This document shows, piece by piece, positions 54,346 to 64,000 of a DNA stretch of 64,000 bases (its first letter is position 1; every line of letters begins with the position of its first letter). The notes below the pieces were generated by a model. It worked only from the letters and a program-made list of their open reading frames with translations, did not search any database and was not told the DNA's origin. The position numbers were made by a program, and so were the translations under genes. Source of the DNA: Lepus europaeus (lineage: Eukaryota; Chordata; Mammalia; Lagomorpha; Leporidae). Location of the stretch: NCBI RefSeq assembly GCF_033115175.1, contig NC_084834.1, positions 7,971,294 through 8,035,293 on the forward strand. Direction: 5' to 3'.

Positions 54346-57227
54346 GAAAATACTCTCCAAAAGATCGATCTTGCATAAGACACGCTTTTACCCTGGTCCC
54401 TTTCCTGGTAATAGTCACTGTCAGGGACAAAAAGTGCCTGATTGTGCTGTGCTTGTCATGTGGGTGGGAGGGAAAGAGGGAGAGAGCTGAGTGGAACTGA
54501 AGGGGAGCTTTTTACAGCTCTATTGTTCTACTATCAGAGAGCAGTTATACTCCTGCTTCCATGGACCCCCCCACCCGCCGCCTCCCACACCTAGCAGACA
54601 GCCACACAGCCACAGTCAGTTATGGGGGAGCACAGGGCTGGCGTGTAGTGGCCCTCCCTGTCCTTCACTGGGTTGAGGGTTCTGGTTCTTAACTGCTGAT
54701 CCATTTTTGTAAAATTGGGCATTTCTAGGTTTCCTGGAGGTTTCTTTTCCACATCAGCGAAATTGCAATTATAGCTTTTAGCCATGTATGTATTCCATTC
54801 TGAAGTACTCAGTGGCTTTGTAATAATACTGTGTGTAAGGTGCTGTGTGAGTTAGCACAGCATAGCAAGTTTATTTTTGTCTCGGAAGATGCTCCATGTT
54901 CAGTTCAGAGGTTACATACTGAAGATGGGTTCCAAGTTCTTACATGTCTGTAGGGCAGACGTTAATATTTTTTATAAAGTATAATCTATCTGATAATGTA
55001 GCCATATGTTTATAGATTACAGTTAGTTTATTGGCACCATACCTAACAAAAGTTTAAATTCCCAAGACTTGCAGGAAATTTGCAGAATGTGTTTCCTTGC
55101 CTTTAGTTAATTGCAAAAGCTGAACTTCGGCCATGCCACCAACTGAAGTGTGTTTCCAGGAGAGACCGTCCCTGACTTGTGCCGCATCTGAGCAGTGTGG
55201 TGGTCTGGTGGAGGCGAAGGGTGTCCGAGTGTTATAAAAAGTATGGAGTAGCCCAGCAGAGGATGTTAAAATACTAGTCACGTTTGCATCTCCGCTTGGG
55301 GTGTCCTGGATGTGTGCGTGGGAGCACTGTTAGTAAGACACGGCTTCAGAAGGCGAGCGTAGCTGGGAAGACAGCAGGGAAAATAGAAAAAAATATTATA
55401 AAGTGATGGAGAAACTTCAAAGCAGTACAGCACTGGATGGTGACTTTGAAAACAACAGCTGCTGACGCGAACTTGGCAGAAATTTGTGAGTAATGGTGGG
55501 TGACTCACTGCAGGCAGGGGAGTCTCGCTGCTTTGGAGGTGAACGGGCAGAGGGGAGAGCAGAGATGGTGACCACCCAGGGGCCACGTGTTTGTGTCCTG
55601 AACATGAAAATGCCTTTGATCCCCCGTTAATTTTTGAAGCTGCATTATTCCCCTGAATTGTAGCATTGTTTCCACTAAGAAAACCCTAAAAACATAAACA
55701 ACTCGTATTTTCTAAGGTCCTTGTTCTCAATCTGGGAGGACTGTCCTGGGGTGGGAGGGAAGTGGGTGGTGGGACATATTACATCACCTGTTTTGTTTTT
55801 CTTTTCTTTTTTTATTCATGCAAATCTGCCTGTCACCCCTGCTTCTGGAGGTGCAAAGAGCTTGCCTAACTTTTCACGTGGGAAGGGGTGGCCATGTGTG
55901 GTTTGGAAAAACACTTGGGGTTTTCATATCCTTCTACTCCCCATTGAAAATCGTTGTTCTGAAGCAAATAATAAATATCCAAGGAAACTGCACCTGATTG
56001 CTAAGGTGTCCTCAGCGTGGTTGCACTACATTTGAACGTTTGCAGGGGTTGTGAAATCTTGGCCATTGGAGACAAGTGGTTGGAGACTTTTATTTTCTTA
56101 CTCCCAGAACTTCGTACCATGAGTTGCGTGTTCTTCGGCAGTTAGTCACTTCATGTGGGAAGCCAGTCTTGCCCATGGTTGGGAATTTGCAGAAGGAGGG
56201 CTTTGGGATTATATGGCCCAAAGCCTGGGCAGTACCGTGGAATCCAAAGCCTGGGACACCTCAGCCACTTTAGAAGCTGTTGTAATCACAATAGGCTGTA
56301 GGATAATTGCAAGGTTAGTTGTAGTGTAGAGTTGGAAAAAGACTTTAAAGGTGAAAGACTCTTGGAAAGGTCTCCCTTAGAGGAGACAGTTCTTAGAATG
56401 AGAAGCGTTTTCTGGAAAAGGCTGGCTGTTGGCTTCAGAAGGGAACGAGGGAGAAGGTGTAACTCTGGCCTTCCCTGGGATGGCTTGAAGGGCAAGCCTT
56501 TACCTCCCACTTAGCCACTTGTTCCTAGTATGTGCAGTTTTCACATCTATAGTTTTAGAAGTGATGCGTCATTTTGTGTTACTCAGTTCTGCTTCTGAAT
56601 GAGAGGCCATCTAACACAAAGCCACGTAGGAAATGGAAAGTCATAGAAAGGACATTAGTGTTGAAAATAGACCTGTGCAGCAGGGGTGCTGTGTGTGTAA
56701 GTGGCTCTCGGTGCAGAGAACGCTTGAAAAGAAAATTCACTGTGATTTCTTACGTATTCTTGTAAGGCCTTGAGTAAAGTCTTTTCCGTGCAGAGTTTCT
56801 GGAGTACATCAGAAAAAGCGGGAGCTGAAAATAGCTTCCAGAGAGCACCGACACGAGCATTGATTGTGGTGCGGCAGCTGTGGTAAAGTTAATTCTGTAG
56901 AGCAGGCAGTTTTAATTCCTCATTTCTTAAGCAAATATAAACACTCTCTTAAAGAAGATACTCTTCTGAGGGCAGAGTCGCTGCTGCTTCCACTCTGAGC
57001 ATTGAAAACTCTTCTAATCCTCAGTATAGTGTTTTCCTTCTGTCTGAACCTTTGACTTATCAAACTGGAAACAGATAAGGATCATTATCTTGCTCCATGT
57101 GTGGACATCCAGTGTCTGTGGTCAGAAAGTGAGTATGGATGTACATGTCTGCACGATGGCTCCTTTGCCCAGTTTCCCACTGTTTTCTTTACAATGAAGG
57201 TGAGAATATCTGTTTTATACTATAAGT
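54346..57227. other. Intron 1 sequence, no recognised repeat or exon
   Basis: Nearly 2.9 kb of unique sequence, the longest repeat-free interval in the window. Open frames of 60-104 codons show no family. Confidence 0.5.
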
Positions 57228-57347
57228 GTTCTTATAAAAGTTTGTGGAAAATGTATATTGTGAAAAAATTATGCATGGATTTCAGAGAAATCTTTTGCAC
57301 CAAAATAAACTTACCTTTTAATTCCATTTTTCTACAAAAAGTTTTAT
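57228..57347. repeat. Mariner-like MITE, interrupted by two SINEs
   Basis: 'ttttgcaccaaaataaactt' and 'taattccattttt' are well preserved. Pieces of the missing right end reappear at 57612-57623 and about 57957-57982 ('gaactttttgaggtatcttt'). Confidence 0.75.
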
Positions 57348-57611
57348 TTGTAGTGTATTTATTAGAGAGATAGGGAGCTCCCATCCACTGGTTTACTCCC
57401 CAAATGCCTGCAATGGCTTGGACTGGGCTGAGCTGAAGCCAGGAGTTGGGAGCTGGGGCAAAAACCCAGTCACTGGAGCCATCATTGCTGCCTCCAAGGG
57501 GCTGCATTAGCCGGAAACCAGAATCTGGAGCTGACTCGGGGCATCAGACCCAAGAACTCCATCCAGGATGGGATGTGGGCATCCTGACCACTAGGCTGAA
57601 TGCCCGCCCCC
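57348..57611 (-). mobile_element. C-SINE, older subfamily
   Basis: GA run shortened; head 'gctgaatgcccgccccc'. It lies within the MITE. Confidence 0.83.
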
Positions 57612-57623
57612 ATGAAGTGTTTT

Positions 57624-57925
57624 TAAGATTTATTTATTTGAAACGCAAGAGTTACAGAAAGAGGGAGGGACGAAGAGATTTTTCATCCGCTGGTTCACTC
57701 CTCAAATGGCTGCAACGGCTCGGGCTAGACCAGGTCAGAGCCAGGAGATTCTTCTGTCTCCCACATAGGTGCATGGATCTAAGCACTTGGGCCATCCTCC
57801 GCTGCTTTTCCAGGTGTATTAGCAGGGACCTGGATCAGAAGTGGAGCAGCCAGGACTGGAACCGGCTCCTATATGGGATGCAGGCTTTGCAGGCAGCAAC
57901 TTAACCCACTAGGCAGCAACGCCAG
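57624..57925 (-). mobile_element. C-SINE
   Basis: Tail TTTTTAAGATTTATTTATTTG to head 'gcaacgccagactgcc'. Also lies within the MITE. Confidence 0.9.
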
Positions 57926-57927
57926 AC

Positions 57928-57957
57928 TGCCTCCCTCCCTCCCTCCCTCCCTCCCTC
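57928..57957. repeat. (CCTC)n microsatellite
   Basis: Seven consecutive CCTC-type units at the SINE head. Confidence 0.95.
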
Positions 57958-58339
57958 AAGAACTTTTTGAGGTATCTTTGTAAAGAGATTTCCCAGCATC
58001 CTTTTTCAGGTGTGACTGTTTTCTCACCTTTCTGCTTCTAGACCTAACACTGCTTTCTCTTTTCTAGACAGATGTAGCTTGTCCTCTGCACACATGGCCG
58101 CACACCAAGAAGCCAAAGGGAGTAGAGAGGACCTCTTCCTCCCGCTGCAGCTCTGGGTTTTCCCGCTGGAGGCGCTGCCTTGTGCCAGTCATCATTTAGG
58201 CCCCTTGGAAAACTCTGAGTGGTGAAGCAATAGAACTGATTTCCATTGCTAGTAGGCAGATGCCCAAAGAATCAGGTGCCTCAACTAGTGCCAGGAAGTG
58301 AGCATGGATAAGTCCTCTGGTTGATTTCAGAGGTCTCCT

Positions 58340-59260
58340 TAATGTTGAGTGTCCGGTTTCCTGGCTTCATAGTCCATCTCCATGTAAACAGTGAGCCCCC
58401 AATTTTTATCTCCAGCTATATATTTCTCTCCACTCCAACCTTTATTTTATGATTTGATGTCTTCAGTTGGATGTCTGAAATCTTTAAGCCAACATGCGTA
58501 AACACGGAACTCTTGCTTTTCCTAGCCCAGATAGGTTCTACTTGCAGCCTTCCCAGTGCGGGTTAATGGAAACTCAGTCAGTCTGACTTTCTTTGACACG
58601 CACTTCCATTCTGTCAGCAAATCTTGTTAGCTATACTTTCACAATATCCAGAGCCCAACCACTTGCCATCACCTTCACTGCTGTGACAATGTTCTGAGCC
58701 AGTTATCCCTTACTGTATTACCGTGACAGCCTCCTAAAAGGTACCCCTTTTCATCCTTGACTCGTAGAGACTATTCCGAACCAGCAGCTAGAGCAGGCCT
58801 TCAGAAATACAACTTGGGTTGTGTCACTTCTCTGCAGTGCCTCACTCCAGGTACAAGCCAACGTCCTCACAGTGTCCTCCAAGGCCCTGTGTGGCCTGCT
58901 GTCCCTCTTCCCCTCACCGCAGCCTCGCTCTGGCCATACCGCTCACACAGTGGTACCTAGGTGTTCCTCCACCTGGGTGTTCGCAGCCTCCCATCCCAGT
59001 CCTCTGTCCAGTCTCCGTTCTCCCGATCTACTCCACATCGAACAGCTTACACTTCTTTCTCTTTTTACCCTGCCCTACTTTTTCTTTTTTCCATGTTTTC
59101 TAAGATGCCATCTACTTCACTCCTGTTTATCACCTTTCCCTTCTCCCCACTAAACTCCAAGTTCTGTGAGGACAGGGGTCTTTGTTTTATTCACTAATGT
59201 ATTCCATGTTTCTTAGGATAGTGCTTATTGGTACTAAAAAATTGCTAATTGTATTAGTGA
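58340..59260 (+). mobile_element. L2 retrotransposon relic with 3' end
   Basis: 'ctccaagttctgtgaggaca' then 'ggggtctttgttttattcac' and 'tcttaggatagtgcttattg' is the L2 3' terminus. Upstream 'gcgtaaacacggaactcttg' fits the ORF2 end. Frames within are broken. Confidence 0.75.
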
Positions 59261-59381
59261 ATGGTAGTTCAGTATTAAAAAAAGGAACCATCCTTTCAGA
59301 AATGTGCTGGGAAAGGAAGAGACAGTAATAAATGATGATTGCTTGTTTTTAGCGTGACATATATACAGTATAAGTATAACT

Positions 59382-59672
59382 TAAAAAATTTTATTCATGA
59401 GAGAGAGAGAGAGAGAGATACCCCAATGTACTGGTTCACACCCCAAATGCCCACAACAGCTGAGACTGGGCTAGGACTGAAACCAGGAGCTAGGAACTCA
59501 GTCTGGGTTTCACAAGTGGGTGTCAGGGACCCAATTATGTGACCCATCACCTGCTGAATCCCAGGGTGCACACTGGCAGGAAGTTAGAGTCAGGAGCCGA
59601 TGAAGGGACTCTAATCCAAGTACTGTGATTTGGAATGTGGGTGTCTTAATTGCTAGGCTAAATGCTTGCTCC
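59382..59672 (-). mobile_element. C-SINE, older subfamily
   Basis: Tail AAAATTTTATTCATGAG, (GA)n at 59399-59417, head 'gctaaatgcttgctcc'. Confidence 0.84.
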
Positions 59673-59699
59673 TACAAGTATGGTTTTTTAGGCTTAATT

Positions 59700-59890
59700 T
59701 GGTACCTTTTAAAAAATGTAATAGCTTTATTGAGGTATAATTTACATACCATAAAGTCTACCCATTATAATTGCACAATCCAATTATTTTTAGTAAATTT
59801 AGAATTGTGCAGCCATCACTTCAAAAAAGCCCCCTGTGTCCATTAATTTGCAGTTGATTCTCTCTATCCTTTCATGGTGCCCTGATTTTA
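59700..59890 (-). mobile_element. Ancient L1 3' UTR fragment, antisense
   Basis: 'agctttattgaggtataatt' and 'tgcagccatcacttca' are the same old L1 family as at 10301. Confidence 0.8.
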
Positions 59891-60104
59891 CTTGTTAATT
59901 TTTTGCCCCTCAAGTCTTAAAAGAATAATTCTGTAGTAATTCTAATACAGCTTTGTAAATTTAAATATGGAAAACTGTAAATTTAAATCTGAAGTTACAT
60001 ATCCCTTCTTGAGTGTAGGAAATGGTATTGAACAGCAATGAAAACATTGAGATGGAGAGGCAGATTGGCCACATTCTTACCAGTTCTGCCCTTGACCACC
60101 CAAC

Positions 60105-60262
60105 CCAGACTTTTTTTTTTGTTTCAACTTCATCATTGGATAAATGGGGATAATAATGGTAATTAGTTCCCAGGGCGTGTTGAGAGGATTACAAATGATG
60201 AACGCAAATGACTTGGTACAGTGGCTGCCATATGGTAAATCGTCAGCACTGGCTCTCTTGGT
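60105..60262 (+). mobile_element. MIR relic
   Basis: 'aaatggggataataatggta' then 'tgagaggattacaaatgatg' and 'ggtacagtggctgccatatg' follow the MIR consensus. Confidence 0.75.
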
Positions 60263-60710
60263 TAATCTCTCGTTAGTGTAGGACCACAGCATATAGGGCC
60301 AGTACCTTTGCAGCCAGAGAGCCCAATTTAAATGTGATTGTAAGTATTTGAAGTTTGTGTGTAGTGTGGTCCTATTCCTGTCTTGCTTTGTCGGTGATGT
60401 GTGACTATAGCAGATAGAAAAGCAAGTTATTCTCCAACACAGAAGATCATTTCTCAGCATATTTACGTGGTGGTATCTGTTAAGCCACTGTGAGTGAGTT
60501 TTCTGTGTTCATCCTTGGCAGCGCTCTGACACCAGGGAGGTGACTCCCCCTAACTGTTTAGGTGGGATTGTAGTGACCATGACGAAGTGTTCTGATCTGT
60601 GTCTTAGTATTAACAGTGGGCTGGCCTGTCATTGAGACATTCTCCAAAGAAAGGGGAGGAAAGCATTCATTGTGTCTCCTGTGGTTTGATAAGCTGGAAC
60701 GAAATTATTT

Positions 60711-60756
60711 TTAATGATTTCTCTCTCTCTCTCTCTTTTTTTTTTTTTATGTACAG
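60711..60756 (+). promoter_or_regulatory. KLHL2: Acceptor region of KLHL2 exon 2
   Basis: A (CT)n run and then T13 form the polypyrimidine tract. It is followed by ATGTACAG, with AG at 60755-60756. 'ttaatga' at about 60711 is a possible branch site. Confidence 0.9.
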
Positions 60757-60882
60757 ATGCACAAAGCAGGGTCATCAGAAGCCTCTCGATTCAAAAGATG
60801 ATAATACCGAAAAACACTGCCCTGTGACAGTGAATCCCTGGCATATGAAGAAAGCTTTTAAAGTCATGAACGAGTTAAGAAG
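60757..60882 (+). CDS. KLHL2: KLHL2 (Kelch-like protein 2), coding exon 2
   Basis: The 126-nt exon completes codon 9 and encodes residues 10-50, then two bases of codon 51, before a donor GTATCA at 60883. Both introns are phase 2, so the exon can be skipped without a frameshift. The translation, CTKQGHQKPLDSKDDNTEK and onward, is that of KLHL2. Its last part (NPWHMKKAFKVMNELR) is the first helix of the BTB domain, which dimerises and binds CUL3. The next expected codon is Ser (AG-N), consistent with the AG left at the exon end. The rest of BTB, BACK and six kelch repeats must lie beyond 64000. Confidence 0.97.
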
Positions 60883-61014
60883 GTATCATTGCATTAATGT
60901 ACATGTAACAATTGATGTCCTCTATTTTTCAGTTGTTGGTCGTGAATAATACCCTCTTCCCCATTGTTGTGTTGGTAGAGGGAGCATTGAAAACCTAGGC
61001 TCTGTAAGTTTTGT

Positions 61015-61281
61015 TTTTCTTAAGAGACAGAAGGAAATCTCCCATCTGCTGGTTCACTCCCCAGTGCCTGCAATGCCTAGGCCTGGGCTGAAGCTGGATT
61101 TGGGGGACTCAGCCCAGGTCACCTCCATGGGTAGCAGAAACCATACGTGAATGAATTTTTCCTCCCACGTCCATATTGGCAGGAAGCTGGAGATAGGAGC
61201 TGGTGCTGGGAATCAGAGCCAGACACTCTGTTGTGTCCTAACTGGCAGCTAACTTAACTGCTATTTCAAACACCTGCTCCT
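61015..61281 (-). mobile_element. C-SINE, older, tail missing
   Basis: From 'agacagaaggaaatctccc' to head 'caaacacctgctcctg'. A tail and GA run are lost. Confidence 0.78.
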
Positions 61282-62194
61282 GCAAGTTTTTAAAGACAGG
61301 AAGGGAGTAGATAATTTAACAGAAATGTGGATGATGTAGGGCTTTTCTGTCCAATGTTGTAGCTACAACTAACTAGCTTTTGCCAGTCTGAATTGAGACA
61401 CTCAGTAAGTGGAAAATACACAATGGTTTCTAAGACTTAGTGCAGCAAGAAGTAGAATATTTCACTAGTAGCTTTAAAAAATATTGATTACAAATTTATG
61501 GATTAAAGGAAAAAACTATATAGGACCATTTATCAACAAAATAAATGTGCTTTTGACTCAGTGTTTGTAACGTAAATGTGTAAAGTGATGGGGCATTTTC
61601 AAGAGAAAATTGAGATATGTCTTGGCCTATTAATGATATCTAGGATCACTGGCATTAGAAATGGTATTAAGGTTAATTTCTAAAGTAGCTGAATATTTTA
61701 AATGTATGTTTTAATATTTTATAGAATTGTTTTTGATAAATTATGTCACACATTAAATGGAAAAATATTGATTACATGTTGAAATTAAAATATATTGGAT
61801 TTTTGGGTTAAATAAAACTTAGTAAAGTTAATTTCACTAGTTTCTACCTTTTTAATGTGACGTTGCTTGCGTTACAATGTTACTGGACAGCAGTAGTCAA
61901 GGATTTCTAACTCACTATTACAAGGAATACAGAAAGAAACCTGGAGACAGAAATATGTAACTCTCTTTGTGGTGGTGGCTGTAGCTTATAGGGAGTGAGT
62001 GCCCGTGGCAAAGGGCGTTCTCCATTGTTTTGAGAGCTAATACAGTGAAAAGAGTGACATTAACGGTCAATTAAAAAAATGTCTGTTTTCTTTTTCAGTA
62101 AAAGGCTGATGTCTGTATTAATACTAGTTTTTTTCTCAGCATTTTGGAAAGCTGTTTCCCATGCCATTCCTTTTGTGAAAGCACTGTGCACATG

Positions 62195-62300
62195 AGGGGT
62201 GTACACAATGACCGTGGGAAAACTGTACATGGATCTCAGAAACTTTTTGTACCAAAATTAACTTTAAATTCCTTTTTCCTTGAACTTCCTGAAATCCCCA
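62195..62300. repeat. Mariner-like MITE copy in intron 2
   Basis: 'tacatggatctcagaaactt', 'tttgtaccaaaattaacttt' and 'ccttgaacttcctgaaat' keep the family order, with the left end eroded. Confidence 0.68.
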
Positions 62301-62419
62301 CGCACATCCCACCTGAAATGCTGGAAGCTTGGCCAGGAAGGGCGGGGCTTAAGCTTTCCTTTAACCTGTATGTGCCAGTTCATCCTGAAGTCCTCACTTT
62401 TGGTTCATCGTTTGTTTCT

Positions 62420-62940
62420 TTAATTAAATTCAGTAAACGACTCTCTGGTAGGTGCTAGAGATGCAGTGGTGAGCAAAAGCAGATACATTTGCTCCCTCTT
62501 GGCACCATGGTCGACTGTAGGATGTAGACATTCACCAGAGAATCCCAAATGTAATTTACTGTAACTTGTAATAGCAATAAGAACTATGAAGGAGGGCTCG
62601 CTGGTGCTGTGAAGGTGGGTAACGGTGGATAGGAATAATTATACTAAGATTGGAAAGTAAAAAAAGGTAAGGAGGTAAAGTCAGTGTGGGAGTGAGCTTA
62701 GAGAGCAGTGGTTCAGGTATGGGGAGTGGGGAAGCCCAGGTCCCGTGGTGGGAGTGCATTGCAGGAAGTGTGGAACCACACCAACAGAGGAGTTGAGTAG
62801 GTAGGTGAGGGCCAGCATGCGTAGAGCCCAGCAGTTTGGTCTTTATCAGAAGTTGCTTTAGGAGGAAGCTGTTGGAGCATTTTAAGTAGAGATGTGACAT
62901 GATCAGATTTGTATTTTGAACACACTGGCTTCTGGATGGA
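62420..62940. other. Old interspersed repeat, family unresolved
   Basis: 'gtgctagagatgcagtggtg' and 'agtagagatgtgacatgatc' are phrases common in old mammalian repeats, but I cannot name the family. Confidence 0.35.
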
Positions 62941-63210
62941 AAATGGATTGGAGAGAGACCAGAGAAGGTTAGGCTGAATATTGGATCATTTGATTTGCCT
63001 CCTAGTACTGCTCTGACAGCATTTTCAAAATGTGGGTTTTCATTTATTCATTGGGAGAATATATAGCTGAGATAATCCAGCAGGGCTGGCCATGCTGTTT
63101 CAGTTTTCTTTTAATCCTGTTGTGACAGTAGTTTTAAATGTAAGATGTAGTGGTTACTAGGTGGAACTGAGAGAAAAGGAAGAAAAATTGTGTGCTTAAG
63201 ACTGACATTA

Positions 63211-63503
63211 AAAAATTGTTTTAAGGTAATTTGAGAGGCAGTGAGTCAGGGAGAGAGTTCCCAGGTGGTAGGTCAGATGCCCACCGCTGCTGTTAATGGG
63301 CCAGGCTGAAGCCAGGAGCTGAGACGCAGTGCGGGTCTTCCATGTGGGTGGCAGGATCCCAACTACGTGGGCCATCATCGCTGCCACCTCCTAGCATCTA
63401 CATTTGTGGGCAGCTGGAGTCCGGATCCAGAGCCAGGCGTGGAACGCAGGTACTCTGATACGGGATGCCCACATAGTAGCTGCTGGGCTGAGTGCCTGCC
63501 CCA
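63211..63503 (-). mobile_element. C-SINE, older subfamily
   Basis: From 'taatttgagaggcagtgagt' to head 'gctgagtgcctgcccc'. Confidence 0.8.
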
Positions 63504-64000
63504 AGACTGGGATCTTCAGTGGCTGGCTCTTCTTTCTCTTGCTTCGCACGTCTGAAAGAACTGACTGTTAACAGGACTGTGGATGTTTTCCTCTCTGCCC
63601 ACTCCTGTGGTGTGTGAGTGGAGCTCTGTTGACCCAGGTGTTACTCATCAGACTGCAGGGATGGGGACACCTGGTGCTCCTCTTGAGGTGAATGACCTGA
63701 GTTTTGGGACAAACTCTTTGGTCTTAGGCCTTGATTCGCTTCTTTGAGCCTTGACTATGAAATAAGAGGCGTGGACAGGATGGTCTAACGGGTCAGTGCT
63801 TGCTCTGATGTTCTCTGAGCTGTTGAGATTTTTTCTTTTTCCTACTTACCTGCAAGTCCTGTGGCATCTTTGCCTCTTGCAGTGTTTTTAACTCTGACCT
63901 CCGTTTACCTAGTTGATCCATTTGGGGTGTCAGCTGTGAAATAGGAACCTCTTGCTCTTTGTTGCACTGTTTCAGGAGCTAGTATATCCCCTGCTCCTGG

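Larger units (their letters stand above)
47679..60756 (+). other. KLHL2: KLHL2 intron 1, phase 2, 13,078 bp
   Basis: It runs from GTGAGT to a TGTACAG acceptor. The first 6 kb contain only one C-SINE (49895), against about one per 600-700 bp upstream of the gene. Later parts hold L2, MIR, hAT-like, mariner-like and C-SINE relics, listed individually. I found no further exon inside. Confidence 0.93.
60883..64000 (+). other. KLHL2: KLHL2 intron 2, 5' part
   Basis: Starts GTATCATTG and runs to the window end. No sequence resembling the next exon (SQNLLCDVTIV region) is present. It contains two C-SINEs, one MITE copy and old repeats. Confidence 0.9.

Noticed and set aside
61282-64000. Search for the next KLHL2 exon (BTB core)
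   Set aside because: No frame there resembles the expected residues after Arg50. The exon lies outside the window.

Overview
The window is mammalian, and almost certainly lagomorph (rabbit, Oryctolagus, or a close relative). It is packed with about 65 copies of the lagomorph-specific tRNA-derived C-SINE (CSINE), at every age, on both strands and often nested. The only protein-coding gene I can support is the 5' end of KLHL2 (Kelch-like 2, Mayven) on the + strand. It is recognised from a 26-nt first coding segment at 47653-47678 and a 126-nt second coding exon at 60757-60882. Their joined reading frame matches the known KLHL2 N-terminus residue for residue, apart from one apparent substitution.

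Layout. Positions 1 to about 46.6 kb are intergenic: C-SINEs, antisense L1 pieces, L2/MIR relics, hAT-type and mariner-like small DNA transposons, three LTRs of endogenous retroviruses, microsatellites and unique sequence. I see no gene there. From about 47.02 to 48.03 kb lies a strong CpG island, the KLHL2 promoter and first exon. From 47679 to 60756 runs KLHL2 intron 1 (13,078 bp). It is notably poor in SINEs for its first 6 kb, then holds L2, MIR, C-SINE and mariner-like relics. From 60883 to the window end is the start of intron 2. The BTB, BACK and kelch-repeat exons lie beyond the window.

KLHL2 encodes a substrate adaptor of CUL3 ubiquitin ligases (known family biology: BTB binds CUL3, kelch propeller binds substrates such as WNK kinases, and actin). 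The exons here give only residues 1-50 and two bases of codon 51: the flexible N-terminal tail and the first helix leading into the BTB fold.

The points most worth following up are: (a) an upstream ATG in the CpG island followed by a GTGAGG donor in exactly the phase needed to splice in frame to KLHL2 exon 2; (b) an L1 with its true 5' start, its ORF2 3' end and a matching target-site duplication, but with its middle missing; (c) a C-SINE inside that L1 that seems to carry a short 3'-transduced tail inside its duplication; (d) a CTCF-like core created at a SINE-into-SINE junction; (e) an inverted pair of related LTRs, one with a duplicated CCAAT-box unit; (f) a dispersed family of about 107-bp palindromic-ended elements; (g) a C-SINE subfamily with a duplicated B-box region. 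No prokaryotic-type system, CRISPR array or intact viral gene is present. All repeat family names are from memory of consensus features, not from a database search.
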